Origin: a bacterium HR17
GTDB lineage: Bacteria; Armatimonadota; Fervidibacteria; Fervidibacterales; Fervidibacteraceae
Direction: 5' to 3'
NCBI GenBank assembly: GCA_002898575.1
Contig: BEHT01000003.1
Location: forward strand, 43,244-107,243
Length of the DNA stretch: 64,000 nucleotides
Shown here: piece by piece, positions 53,506 through 63,200 of the stretch
Position numbering within the stretch: position 1 is the first letter of the stretch
How the letters are laid out: every line of letters starts with the position of its first letter
Made by a program: the position numbers and the translations under genes
The notes under the pieces: model-generated
What the model was told of the DNA's origin: nothing
The model's database searches: none
What the model saw: only the letters and a program-made list of their open reading frames with translations

Positions 53506-54825
53506 CTACGCGATAACCTCCATCCGCTGTGGGTCAAAGAGTTTCATCTTCCCTTCACGGTAGGAGAGTTCTGCCAAGCCGACAGTGACCATGACTTTGT
53601 AAGCGAGGTCAATGGGGCAATTGGGTTTCTTGGTGCGGTCGCGGACGCACTCAAGGAAGTTTTTGTGGTGTGCTCGCAAGATGTCAGGTACCCCTTCCGT
53701 CGTCACTCGCATCGGTTCCACTTCATCGGCGTAGACGCGCTCGGGTTGGACGACAATGTCATTGCCACCCAGCAGCATGTTGGCTTTGTGCCCGTGCACG
53801 ATGGTTTCCAAGCCCCGCTCGTTCGCCGTTGAGCCAGCCACAACGACTACATGTCCGCTGGGAAATTCCGCCATCATGTGGAAGGTGTCTGGCACCTCGC
53901 GGTCATGGTGGACAAAGATGCCGCCCGTCGCGACGACGCGGGTCGGGAACTCCTCGCCAATCGCCAGAAAGAGCGTGTGCAACACATGCGGGAACAGGTC
54001 GGTGACGATGCCGCCTGAGTAGTCCCAAAACTTGCGCCAGCGGAAGAAGCGTTCAGGGTCCCACGGGCGCTTAGGAGCGGGACCGAGAAAAGCGTCCCAG
54101 TCTAAGTTGACACCGGGTTTGGCGTTGGGGTCAATGCCGTAGTTCCACTCACCTTCGCGGGAGTTGCGGCAGTAACTCGTCTGCGACCAAACGACCTTGC
54201 CAATTTTTCCCTGCCGGATAAGTTCACCAGCTTGCCGCCACTTGGGTTCAGAAGTCCATTGCGATCCAACCTGCACGACACGGTTGGTGCGCACCGCCAT
54301 CTCGTAAACGGCTTTGGCTTCGTCCACATAGCGGGTCATCGGCTTTTCAAGGTAGATGTCTTTGCCAGCGTTCATCGCGTCAATCGCCATCTTGGCGTGC
54401 CAATGTTCGGGCGTAGCGATCCAGACGACATCAATGTCCTTGCGCTCCAGTAATTTGCGGTAGTCGTGGTAGATCTCCACTTTCCCCGATTGGCTTTTGC
54501 CTTCCCACTGACGCTCGCAGGTTTGGCGGGCACTTTCTTTGCGTGGGTCATAGATATCGCAGACGGCGACAATTTCGGCGTTCTCCTCACCGCGCTGAAT
54601 AGCGGACACCAGCGTGCGCATATGGGCGTGTGCCATCCCACCACACCCGATAACGCCGATAGCGATGCGGTCATTGGCACCAATGACCCGTTGACTGCCC
54701 GCTAAGGCATAGGCGCGGCTGGGCTTAAAGCGCCCTGCCATTGCTCCGACGGCTACCGCCCCCGCCGCTGCCTTCAGAAAGTCGCGGCGGGAAACCTCTT
54801 TGCGCTCATCGTGCTGCTCTGCCAT
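53506..54825 (-). CDS. Gfo/Idh/MocA-family oxidoreductase with Tat-type signal
   Basis: This is a 439-residue exported sugar oxidoreductase. VSRRDFLKAAAGAVAVGAM (about 11-29) is a twin-arginine signal. The NAD loop is GVIGCGGMAHAH, and the conserved YLEKPMTR segment with Lys as likely catalytic residue is present. YSGGIVTDLFPH supplies the conserved His and Asp. It follows the DUF1080 gene by 83 bp, a pairing frequent in Planctomycetota and Armatimonadota, where the two are thought to handle oxidised disaccharides. A strong terminator ends the unit. Confidence 0.92.
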   Translation of the reverse strand: MAEQHDERKEVSRRDFLKAAAGAVAVGAMAGRFKPSRAYALAGSQRVIGANDRIAIGVIGCGGMAHAHMRTLVSAIQRGEENAEIVAVCDIYDPRKESARQTCERQWEGKSQSGKVEIYHDYRKLLERKDIDVVWIATPEHWHAKMAIDAMNAGKDIYLEKPMTRYVDEAKAVYEMAVRTNRVVQVGSQWTSEPKWRQAGELIRQGKIGKVVWSQTSYCRNSREGEWNYGIDPNAKPGVNLDWDAFLGPAPKRPWDPERFFRWRKFWDYSGGIVTDLFPHVLHTLFLAIGEEFPTRVVATGGIFVHHDREVPDTFHMMAEFPSGHVVVVAGSTANERGLETIVHGHKANMLLGGNDIVVQPERVYADEVEPMRVTTEGVPDILRAHHKNFLECVRDRTKKPNCPIDLAYKVMVTVGLAELSYREGKMKLFDPQRMEVIA

Positions 54826-54908
54826 GCGACCATCCCTCCTTCGCGCATTTGTTTTTTAGGCGCTGAGCGCACCCTTCACTGGCGCACACTGATCACTTTT
54901 TCCGTCGC

Positions 54909-55526
54909 TTACCTCAGTTCCTTGATGGAGATGTTGCGGAACTCCACACGGCTGCCGTGATTTTGCAACCCGATGTAGCCCCTGCGCAACCGCCCCTTGA
55001 GTTTGGGATGTTCGTCCATGTTGACCCGCACGATCTCCTCACCGTTCATCGCCACGACGACCCAAGGACCGCTGCAGATGATTTCCACGAAGTTCCACTC
55101 GCCAGCGGGTTTGGACATGTTCTTGCTAGGGGCGACAGCATCGTAGATGGCACCTGTCGTGTGGGGAGTCGGGGAGCGCCCGTAATCGTCTAGGATTTGC
55201 ACCTCCATGCCCGTGAAAGCGGGGTTACCCTCCAGCGCCGAGCGGATAAAGATGCCACTGTTGCCACCTTTGCTGATGCGGAACTCCAACCGTAGGACGA
55301 AATTTTCGTATTGCTTGTCCGATCGCAGCCATCCGCCCCCTTCGCCCGTGCAAACGAGGACACCGTTTTCTACCTTCCATGCGGGTGTGCCCATGACATG
55401 CCAACCCGTTAAGTCTTTACCGTTAAACAGCGTGACGAACTCCGTTTCGGCTTGTTGACTCCACGCGGTCGCGACAGAGATAACCAACACAACGACAAGG
55501 CTGCCCCAAATCACTGACCGCAGCAC
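54909..55526 (-). CDS. secreted DUF1080 (3-keto-disaccharide hydrolase) domain protein
   Basis: This is a 205-residue exported protein. A signal peptide (about 1-23) precedes a concanavalin-like beta-sandwich: FVTLFNGKDLTGWHV at the start, GNSGIFIRSA in the middle and GYIGLQNHGSRVEFRNI at the end are the DUF1080 hallmarks. Characterised members hydrolyse 3-keto-glycosides made by Gfo/Idh/MocA-type dehydrogenases, which fits the next gene. GTG start with GGAGG 5 nt upstream. Confidence 0.92.
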   Translation of the reverse strand: MLRSVIWGSLVVVLVISVATAWSQQAETEFVTLFNGKDLTGWHVMGTPAWKVENGVLVCTGEGGGWLRSDKQYENFVLRLEFRISKGGNSGIFIRSALEGNPAFTGMEVQILDDYGRSPTPHTTGAIYDAVAPSKNMSKPAGEWNFVEIICSGPWVVVAMNGEEIVRVNMDEHPKLKGRLRRGYIGLQNHGSRVEFRNISIKELR

Positions 55527-55556
55527 TCAGACCTCCTCCTTTCTCTTGCAATCGCG

Positions 55557-55586
55557 ATTTTAATCGCTGTCGTTTCTACAGCGCAA
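55557..55586 (-). promoter_or_regulatory. candidate promoter of the DUF1080/oxidoreductase operon
   Basis: On the minus strand TTGCGC (55586-55581) and TAAAAT (55562-55557) are 18 bp apart. The -10 box matches five of six positions, the -35 box only TTG. It ends 30 bp before the GTG start. Confidence 0.35.
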
Positions 55587-55735
55587 TACAATAATGCCAC
55601 GCTAGCGCGGCGAGCGTGGGTCGCTTAAGGTGGCTCACCCTCCGACGCCCTCATCACTGGCTTTGCCGCTCGTCCTGCAGATGGTGTCAGGCACTTCTAT
55701 CATTGCCCTGCAGGCGAGGATGAGCATGTTTTTCG

Positions 55736-55744
55736 TGCTATAAT
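55736..55744 (+). promoter_or_regulatory. extended -10 promoter of the efflux operon
   Basis: TGCTATAAT at 55736-55744 is a perfect extended -10 element (TGnTATAAT). No clear -35 box is seen, which extended -10 promoters tolerate. It lies 47 bp before the first gene of the metal efflux operon. The rest of the 265-bp divergent gap (55527-55791) shows no other clear signal. Confidence 0.6.
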
Positions 55745-55791
55745 GGGTAACGACGACGAAGTTCACAAACGCTCAAGTGAGGCAAAAGTCT

Positions 55792-56145
55792 ATGGCGAAA
55801 GGGAGCGGGAAGCACATCGCCCTACTGTTGCTTTTAGTGCTGGCAACCTTTGCTGCGGCGGAGGTAGCAGGGGTAGCAGAGGAAAGGGGAAACTCTGTGC
55901 CCTGCAGCGCCGACGGCTGCGGCGACTGTTTGTGCTGCATGCCGCCTGCCGTCGTTTCGTTGAAAATCTGTCAGGTTGCCAAGGCGGATGACAGCGCCAA
56001 GGACATCCCTGCCGCCGTGTTGCCGTCCTTGCCAACGCTTTCGCCCCTTTTGGGTTGTGAGTTGGACGATTTTGAAACCTTACCCCTTTGCACGCTTACC
56101 CCTTCTTTTGTTCTTTCTCCTCGCGCTCCTCCCCTTTCAGGCTGA
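55792..56145 (+). CDS. small secreted cysteine-rich protein heading the efflux operon
   Basis: This is a 117-residue protein with a signal peptide (about 8-24). Its mature start carries a cysteine cluster: C38, C43, C46, C48 and C49, with C60 beyond. The arrangement could bind soft metal ions. The rest is Leu/Pro-rich with no recognised domain. The ATG has TGAGG 9 nt upstream, following an extended -10 promoter. It lies 88 bp before the TolC-like gene. I infer a periplasmic metal-binding or sensing role for the export system; no homologue is recognised. Confidence 0.6.
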   Translation: MAKGSGKHIALLLLLVLATFAAAEVAGVAEERGNSVPCSADGCGDCLCCMPPAVVSLKICQVAKADDSAKDIPAAVLPSLPTLSPLLGCELDDFETLPLCTLTPSFVLSPRAPPLSG

Positions 56146-56233
56146 CGGCAGAGAAGTGACCGCATCCTCCACAAACCAGCAGGCATAAAAACCTGCGGTT
56201 ACTTTGCTTTCTCCCCAAAGGAGGTATCCCTTT

Positions 56234-57526
56234 ATGTTATGGCGTCTCGTGTCGGTCACTTTTGCCGTCGTTGCCTTTGCTCAAGCCCAAACGCCACAAC
56301 AATTGTCACTGTCAGAAGCTGTCGCTTTGGCGCTCAAACAGAACCCTCTGCTCGTTGCTGCAAGGCAGCGTGTAGAAGCGGCGAAAGGCAAGCGTGTCAG
56401 CGCTAAAGCCCTACCCAACCCGTCGCTTGCCATCGTTCCGTTCGGGACAATAGCGGATAATCCGTTCCTTCTGGAGCAAACCTTTGAGTTGCCGTCCAAA
56501 CGCTCTTTCCGTGTCAAGGCATCCGAAAACGAGTTTGCTGCCACCCTTGCTGATTATCGTGCTGCAGAACTTGATGTGATCTTCGCTGTCAAAGTCGCCT
56601 ACATTGATTTGCAGGCAGCCCTTGCCGTTCAACGCTTGACCGAGGAAGCCGTTGGGTTAGCGAACACCCTTCACGACTTGGCTCAAAAGCAATACGCCAT
56701 CGGCACGGTGCCCATTGTCCATGTCACCCGCACCGATATTGAGCGTCAGCGGGTGGGACAGGAGTTGGTGCAAGCGCAAGCGGAGGTTGCTGTCAAGCAA
56801 GTTGCCCTCAATGTGGCGTTGGGGCAAGACCCATCCACTCCCGTTTTGCCTGCCGATGAACTTTCCTATCAACCCTTGACAGTTTCGCTGGAGGAGTTGA
56901 AAGAGTTAGCGTTGAAGCAGCGCCCTGAAGTTTTGGCAGCGCAATCGCGCCTTGCGGCGCAACGCTTCGCTGTCAAGTCCGCACAAGCGCAACGGTTGCC
57001 CGATTTCTTCGTGCTAACACGCTTTGGCGAAAGCGAGAGAGCGCTGAGTTTTACCGCTCCCCGTTTGGGTATCGGCATCACTTTGCCTTTCCTTGACTTC
57101 GGTCGCATTAGGGGCGAAGTCAAAGCCGCCAAAGCACAAGTCGCTGAGCAGGAAGCCTTGTTGGAGCAAACCAAGCGAGTTGTCCTCGCCGATGTGGAGA
57201 CCGCAGTGAAGAAATTGATTGCTGCCCAAACTGTCGTGGAAAGGTATCGTCAACACATTATCCCTTCCGCTGAAGATTTGCTCAAGCGTGTGAAGGAAGC
57301 ATATGCCGAAGGCGGAAGCACCCTGCTGGAAATCATAGATGCCCAGCAAACTTGGCGGACAGTTCGCAAGGAGCTCGTGGAAGCCATCGCCAATTACCAA
57401 AAAGCGCTGGCGAATCTGGAACGAGCCATCGGTGGCTCTATCCCACCAAGCAATGTCCCACCAAAAAGCGAAAAAGGAGGTGTCACCAATGAACGGTCGT
57501 TTCATGGCGGGAAAAGTCAAGGGTGA
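56234..57526 (+). CDS. TolC/CzcC-family outer membrane efflux protein
   Basis: This is a 430-residue outer-membrane channel of an RND efflux system. A signal peptide (about 1-19) is followed by two OEP repeats: LSLSEAVALALKQNPLLVAARQ at the start and LEELKELALKQRPEVLAAQSR near the middle, the internal duplication of TolC proteins. The helical barrel segments are Ala/Gln-rich. AAGGAGG lies 9 nt before the ATG. Its 3' end overlaps the opposite-strand retropepsin-like gene by 44 bp, and the adaptor and pump genes lie beyond. Confidence 0.9.
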   Translation: MLWRLVSVTFAVVAFAQAQTPQQLSLSEAVALALKQNPLLVAARQRVEAAKGKRVSAKALPNPSLAIVPFGTIADNPFLLEQTFELPSKRSFRVKASENEFAATLADYRAAELDVIFAVKVAYIDLQAALAVQRLTEEAVGLANTLHDLAQKQYAIGTVPIVHVTRTDIERQRVGQELVQAQAEVAVKQVALNVALGQDPSTPVLPADELSYQPLTVSLEELKELALKQRPEVLAAQSRLAAQRFAVKSAQAQRLPDFFVLTRFGESERALSFTAPRLGIGITLPFLDFGRIRGEVKAAKAQVAEQEALLEQTKRVVLADVETAVKKLIAAQTVVERYRQHIIPSAEDLLKRVKEAYAEGGSTLLEIIDAQQTWRTVRKELVEAIANYQKALANLERAIGGSIPPSNVPPKSEKGGVTNERSFHGGKSQG

Positions 57527-58319
57527 TTTTGGGCTGGAGCGAAAGGCAAAGGTCTCGCCCCACCAACGCCTTGCAGTTAGGGTTGATGGAGACGAAAGGG
57601 CTTTGATGCCAGTCAAAGATGCAAACTGTCAACATCTTTGTTTCGTGGGGTTTCCCATCCACATCCAACAGCGCCAGCCGAACGAACTTGACAACATACT
57701 CAAAAGGTTGCCCGAGATGAGAGCCCTCGTAAATCGGGTCGGTATCAACGACTCGGATAATTCCCTGCCGTTCCAAAGCATTGGCGTCCAGATAAACTTC
57801 CGAAGCCCCCGTGTCAAAATCGGCAATCAGATCGCAGGTAGCGTAATCGCTCAACACTCGCAAACCGATTGTGGGGTAGGCGTCGTTGTCGTAAATCGTG
57901 GGATGCCAGCGAGTGGTTTCTTCAACGGGACGAAGGGGCATGAAAAGCAAGGGCAACTTTCCACGCTCACGGCAGAGAGCCAACAATTCTTCATCTGTCA
58001 AGTAATCTGTCGTTGCCGTTCCATACCGCACAACTTCACCGTCAATGACCAGCAGCCAGCGGGCATTCAGTTCCTTCAACTTTCGCTCCAACCATTCTCG
58101 GTTTTGCTGTTCCAGTGCTTGCAAAAGCCTCCCTCGTTCCCTCGGCGACAATTTGGCGGCTTGATCAAACGATGGATTTTCGCCTTGCCATTGAGGTTCT
58201 GGTTTAGCCGTCGGCAATTGACCCATCAACTCTATCGCCATCTCAATGGCTCGCTTCGCTTTCTCGTCCAAAGGACCAAGTCGCTTCTCCACTTCGGCGA
58301 TAATTTCTGCTCTCGTCAT
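57483..58319 (-). CDS. retropepsin-like aspartic protease domain protein, antisense within the efflux operon
   Basis: This is a 278-residue protein. Residues about 70-128 (REWLERKLKELNARWLLVID and GEVVRYG) resemble DUF5678. The C-terminal half has the aspartic protease motif DTGAS (169-173) in IADFDTGASEVYL and the flap-side motif ALVGRDL (251-257), the arrangement of single-domain retropepsins that act as dimers. No signal peptide is seen. The ATG has AGGTGA upstream, only 45 bp from the divergent adaptor gene. The plus-strand frame here shows no family resemblance, so this strand is the coding one. Its position between TolC-like and CzcB-like genes is unusual. Confidence 0.78.
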   Translation of the reverse strand: MTRAEIIAEVEKRLGPLDEKAKRAIEMAIELMGQLPTAKPEPQWQGENPSFDQAAKLSPRERGRLLQALEQQNREWLERKLKELNARWLLVIDGEVVRYGTATTDYLTDEELLALCRERGKLPLLFMPLRPVEETTRWHPTIYDNDAYPTIGLRVLSDYATCDLIADFDTGASEVYLDANALERQGIIRVVDTDPIYEGSHLGQPFEYVVKFVRLALLDVDGKPHETKMLTVCIFDWHQSPFVSINPNCKALVGRDLCLSLQPKITLDFSRHETTVHW

Positions 58320-58364
58320 TGGTCTCACCTGCCATTGATTTTAGCGTGAAAGGAGGGAATTGCG

Positions 58365-60206
58365 ATGAAGCGATGGACAGTTGTAGCCATTGGAATTTTG
58401 GTCGTGCTGGCACTGTTGGTCGGTGTCGGCATCGGAAAGCGAATGTCAAATTCTGGACGCATTGAAGAACCTAAGCGTGAAGCGAGCGAGCAAACCCATG
58501 AGAGAGAGGAGCGCCATAGCGAGATAACCTTGACGCGGGAAGGGGAAAAGTTGGCGGGCATAAAAATCGTTCCCGTCGGTTACGGCGAGATAACCCAAAC
58601 CTTAGAGGTGACAGGTGAGGTCCAGCCCAACACAGATAAACTGGTGCAAGTTGGTTCGTTCGTTTCGGGTCGCGTCAGCCAAATTTTTGTCAATGTCGGC
58701 GACGAAGTGAGAGCGGGGCAAACCCTCGCCCTCGTTGACAGCACAGAGGTCGCTCAAGCCCAAGCCGCTTACGCTCAAGCACAAGCAAAGTTGGAAGCCG
58801 CTAAGAGGCGATGGGAGAACTTGAAACGATTAGCCCAAGCAGGTACTTTCACCCAGCGCCCGCTGCAAGAGGCTCAAAGGGAGTATGCTGATGCGATAGC
58901 GCAAGTTGCCATAGCACAAGCCGCCGTTGAGCGGGCACAAGCAGCGTTGGATTTGGCGAGAGCGGAATTGAAGCGACAGCAAGAGTTGGCTCGCATCGGT
59001 GTCTTCCGCTACCCGCCACTTCAGGAAGCGCAAAAGGAATTTGTTGCTGCTCAATCGGATGTTGAGCAAGCGAGAGCCGAATTGACATCGGCTCAAGCAG
59101 CCCTCGTTCGCGCTGAAACGAATTTCCAAGTTGCCGACAGAAACGCTGCCAGAGCCGAACGGTTGTTCCAAATCGGGACGCTGTCGCGCCGAGAACTGGA
59201 AATCGCTCAAGCGGAGCGGCAAAAAGCGCAGGCAGAAGTGATGGCTGCGCAAAGGGAAGTGGAAGCGAAGAAAGCCGCTTTGGAACGAGCCCAACGGCAA
59301 TTGGAGTTGGCGAAACTGAAACTCAAGCGAGAAGAGGAAATCGCCAGCCAAAACATCTATGCCCAAGCCGCTGTCCAGAAAGCCGAAGCAGAAGTTCAGC
59401 AAGCCGAAAAGGAACTTGCGCAACGAAAGGCGGAACTGGAGCAAGCAAAGAAGCGAGTTGAAATCGCAAAAGCAGCGTTGGAGCGAGAACAGCGGATTGC
59501 CGAGCAAAACTTGCTGGCACAGCGGGAGTTGCAAGAAGCACGAGCGGAATATGAGCAAGCGAAGGTGGAACTCCTCGCCGCTCAAAACGCTTTGAAGTTG
59601 CTGCGAGTGAAGGCAGGGCAAAGTGCCCGCATCCCCATCATAGCCCCCATCAGCGGTCGCATCTTGGAGCGACGAGTTTCCTTGGGGCAAACAGTCAACG
59701 CTAATGATGTCCTGTTCGTGATTTTGGATTTGTCGTCCGTTTGGGTTGATTTGCGGGTGTTTGAGAAAGATGTCCACGCTGTCAAGGTCGGACAGAAAGT
59801 TACCATCACGACCCCTGCCTATCCCAACCGAACTTTTGTCGGGACGGTTCGTTATGTCGGTGATGTTTTGGACGAAAAGACAAGAACGCTGCTCGTTCGC
59901 TGCCAAATCCCCAACCCACAAAGGTTGCTGAAGCCAGAAATGTTTGTCCGAGCCCAAATTCAAATCGGAAAACGCAAAGCACTTGTCATCCCTGTCACTG
60001 CTTACCACGAAGATGAAGGTAAAGCGAAGGTTTATGTTCGCAAAGCGAACAACCGCTTTGAAGAGCGAGAAGTCGTGTTGGGAACTCGCAGCGGTGGTTG
60101 GATTGAGGTCAAGGCAGGTTTGAGGGAAGGCGAACTCATCGTCGCCGAAGGCGCTTTCCTGCTTAAATCCGAAGAGCGCAAGGAAGAGTTCGGTGAGGAA
60201 CATTGA
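58365..60206 (+). CDS. CzcB-like RND periplasmic adaptor with five tandem helical hairpins
   Basis: This is a 613-residue membrane-fusion protein, about 200 residues longer than usual. A membrane anchor (about 5-24) is followed by the lipoyl half-motif (GSFVSGRVSQIFVNVGDEV, about 97-115). The alpha-helical region (about 125-418) contains five hairpin-tip motifs of the type L-x-x-x-G-x-x-x-x-x-x-L-Q-E-A, at about 156, 208, 267, 326 and 378, so the hairpin is reiterated rather than single. The second lipoyl half (ISGRILERRVSLGQTV), beta-barrel and membrane-proximal domains follow. It bridges the pump and the outer-membrane channel. Confidence 0.9.
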   Translation: MKRWTVVAIGILVVLALLVGVGIGKRMSNSGRIEEPKREASEQTHEREERHSEITLTREGEKLAGIKIVPVGYGEITQTLEVTGEVQPNTDKLVQVGSFVSGRVSQIFVNVGDEVRAGQTLALVDSTEVAQAQAAYAQAQAKLEAAKRRWENLKRLAQAGTFTQRPLQEAQREYADAIAQVAIAQAAVERAQAALDLARAELKRQQELARIGVFRYPPLQEAQKEFVAAQSDVEQARAELTSAQAALVRAETNFQVADRNAARAERLFQIGTLSRRELEIAQAERQKAQAEVMAAQREVEAKKAALERAQRQLELAKLKLKREEEIASQNIYAQAAVQKAEAEVQQAEKELAQRKAELEQAKKRVEIAKAALEREQRIAEQNLLAQRELQEARAEYEQAKVELLAAQNALKLLRVKAGQSARIPIIAPISGRILERRVSLGQTVNANDVLFVILDLSSVWVDLRVFEKDVHAVKVGQKVTITTPAYPNRTFVGTVRYVGDVLDEKTRTLLVRCQIPNPQRLLKPEMFVRAQIQIGKRKALVIPVTAYHEDEGKAKVYVRKANNRFEEREVVLGTRSGGWIEVKAGLREGELIVAEGAFLLKSEERKEEFGEEH

Positions 60207-60297
60207 GCATCATAGGCTCATCGGGAGGGTGAGGCTCCTGCCGAACCCTTTCACTTTCAAGCCCAAAACTTGTGACACTAACGGAGGTGACTGTCAA

Positions 60298-63200
60298 GTG
60301 ATTGACCGCATCCTGCATTTCAGCATACAGAACCGAGTGCTGATGGTAGTGCTCGCTATCATGCTTGTTGGGTTGGGCATCAATTCGGCGCTGAAGTTAC
60401 CCATTGACGCTGTGCCCGACATCACCACAAACCAAGTTCAAATCAACACGGTAGTGCCCGCCCTTTCACCTTTGGAAGTTGAGCGGTTCGTCACTGTTCC
60501 CCTTGAGATTGCTTTGAGCAGCCTGCCTCGCAAGGAGGAAATCCGTTCGCTGTCCAAATTCGGTCTTTCGCAGGTGACTGTCGTCTTTGATGACCGAACG
60601 GACATCTATTGGGCGCGACAACAAGTTTTGGAACGGCTGTTGGAAGCGAAAGAACTGCTGCCAGAAGGCGCTCAGCCCCAGATGGCTCCCATCTCCACTG
60701 GATTGGGCGAAATCTTTCAGTTCACTGTTGAAGCCGATGGTCGCTTCAAGAACCACTACACTTTAGCCGACTTGAGAACCATCTTGGACTGGCAAATCAA
60801 GCGCCAACTTTTGCCCATTGAAGGCGTCATTGAGGTCAACAGTTTCGGCGGATTTGAGAAGCAGTATGAGGTACTTGTTGACCCAGCGAAATTGCTCAGT
60901 TACGGCATCACACTGCCTCAAGTTTTTGAAGCGCTGAGACGCAACAACCAAAATGTCGGCGGCGCTTACTTGGTTCAGGGTGGTGAGCAAATACTCCTTC
61001 GGGGCATCGGCTTAGTCCAGTCCCTTTCCGACATCAAAAACATCATCGTCGCCAGCAACCACCATCAGCCCATCTTCTTAAAGGACATCGCCGTCGTTCG
61101 CTATGGCGCTCAAATACGACAAGGTGCTGCCACGAAAGACGGCAAGGGCGAGACAGTTTTAGGCATCGTCATGATGCTAAAAGGCGCAAACTCCCGAACG
61201 GTCGTAGAAAAGGTCAAGGCGAAATTGCCCGAGATTCAAAAGTCCCTCCCCGAAGGCGTCGTCATCAAACCCTACTACGACCGAACCGAACTGGTCAACA
61301 AAACCATCCACACTGCCGTCAAAAACTTGGTTGAGGGAGGTTTGCTGGTCATCGCTTTGCTGTTTCTGTTTTTGCTGCAACTTCGTGCAGGGCTCATCGT
61401 CAGCAGTGTCATTCCGTTGTCCATGCTCTTCGCTGTCATCGGGATGAACTTTCTTGGCATCCCAGCCAACCTTATGAGTTTGGGGGCGATTGACTTTGGG
61501 TTGATTGTAGACGCTGCCGTCATCATCGTTGAGAACTGCGTGCGAAGGCTGGCAGAAGCGAGACGGAAATTGGGGCGAACTTTGACCGATGCCGAAAGGC
61601 AAAAAGTCATTCACGACGCCGCTCTGGAAGTTCGCAAGGCAAGTCAATTTGGAGAACTCATCATCATCAGCGCCTACATCCCCATCCTGACGCTGGCAGG
61701 CATTGAAGGGAAGATGTTCAAGCCGATGGCGCTGACGGTCATTTTGGCATTAACGGGGGCTCTGCTCTTGAGTTTCACCGTCGTGCCTGCTTTGTCTGCC
61801 CTGTTTTTGAAGGAAGCGGGAGAAGAAGGTGGTTTGCCTTTGCGATTTCTGAGACGCAGGGGAAAAACTGAGCCACAAGAGGAGCAAAGCGAAGACGAAA
61901 ATCCGTTGGTGGAATGGCTCAAGAGACGCTACGAGCCGTTGCTCCGTAAAGCCATCGGTCGCCCTGCAATCGTTATCGGCGCTGCTGCCATTTTTGTCGT
62001 CGTTTGTCTGGCGATTTTCCCTTCCTTGGGTGCTGAGTTTTTGCCTGAACTGGATGAAGGTGCATTAGTTGTCAATACCGTGCGTTTGCCAAGCGCCTCC
62101 CTTGACGAAACCATCCGTCAATCACTCCACATTGAGCGCATCTTGAAAAAGTTCCCTGAAGTGGAAACGGTCGTCAGCAAGATTGGGCGACCAGAAATCG
62201 CTACCGACCCGATGGGTCCAGAGATGGCTGACCACATCATCATCCTGAAGCCCAAGGCGGAATGGAAGACAGCGAAAACTCGTGAGGAGTTGGTGGCGAA
62301 GATGGCAGCGGAGTTGAACAAACTGCCAGGCATCGTTTTCTCTTGGTCGCAACCCATCAAGTTCCGAATGATGGAGTTGATTGAAGGCATCGGCTCCCGC
62401 TCCGATGTCGTCATCAAGATTTTCGGTGACGATTTGAGAACGCTCAAAAACCTTGCGGAGCAAGTCGCAAGTATCGTTGCTAAGGTGCGAGGTGCTGCCG
62501 ATGTCCGCGTTGAGCAAATAACTGGGTTGCCAACTTTGAACATCCGCATTGACAGAGACACAATTGCCCGCTATGGGCTCAATGTTGCTGATGTGCAGGA
62601 AGTCATCCAGACAGCCATCGCAGGGACGACAGTCGGTCGGGTCATTGAAGGCGAAAAATGGTTTGACCTCGTGGTGCGCCTTGTGCCAGAAGCACGAAGC
62701 GATATAGAGCGCATCAGCAATTTGATGGTCATCGCGCCAACGGGCGAACGATTGCCGTTAAGCCATCTGGCGGAAATCACCATTGAGCATGGACCTGCTC
62801 AAATTAGCCGAGAGAACGGACACCGTCGTATCACTGTGGAGGTCAATGTTCGTGGACGGGACATCGGTTCGTTCGTTGACGAAGCGAGAAGGTTGGTGGA
62901 AAGTCAAGTCCGTTTGCCAGCAGGCTACACAATGGATTGGGGCGGAATGTTTGAGCATTTGGAGAGCGGACGCAAACGGCTGATGGTTGCTGTGCCCATC
63001 ACCTTCGCACTCGTCTTTCTGCTGCTGTTCATGACCTTTGGGACAATCCGACACGCTGCCATCGTTTTCATCGGCGTGCCTTTCGCCGTTACAGGCGGAA
63101 TTTTGTCGCTGTTCATCCGAGGGATGCACTTTTCAATGAGCGCTGGTGTCGGCTTTATTGCCGTCTCAGGTGTTGCAGTGCTCAACGGCGTCGTCATGGT

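Noticed and set aside
57339..58349. Plus-strand frame of 336 codons opposite the retropepsin-like gene
   Set aside because: It has no domain, overlaps the channel gene in another frame, and the minus strand has a clear DTGAS protease motif with a ribosome binding site.
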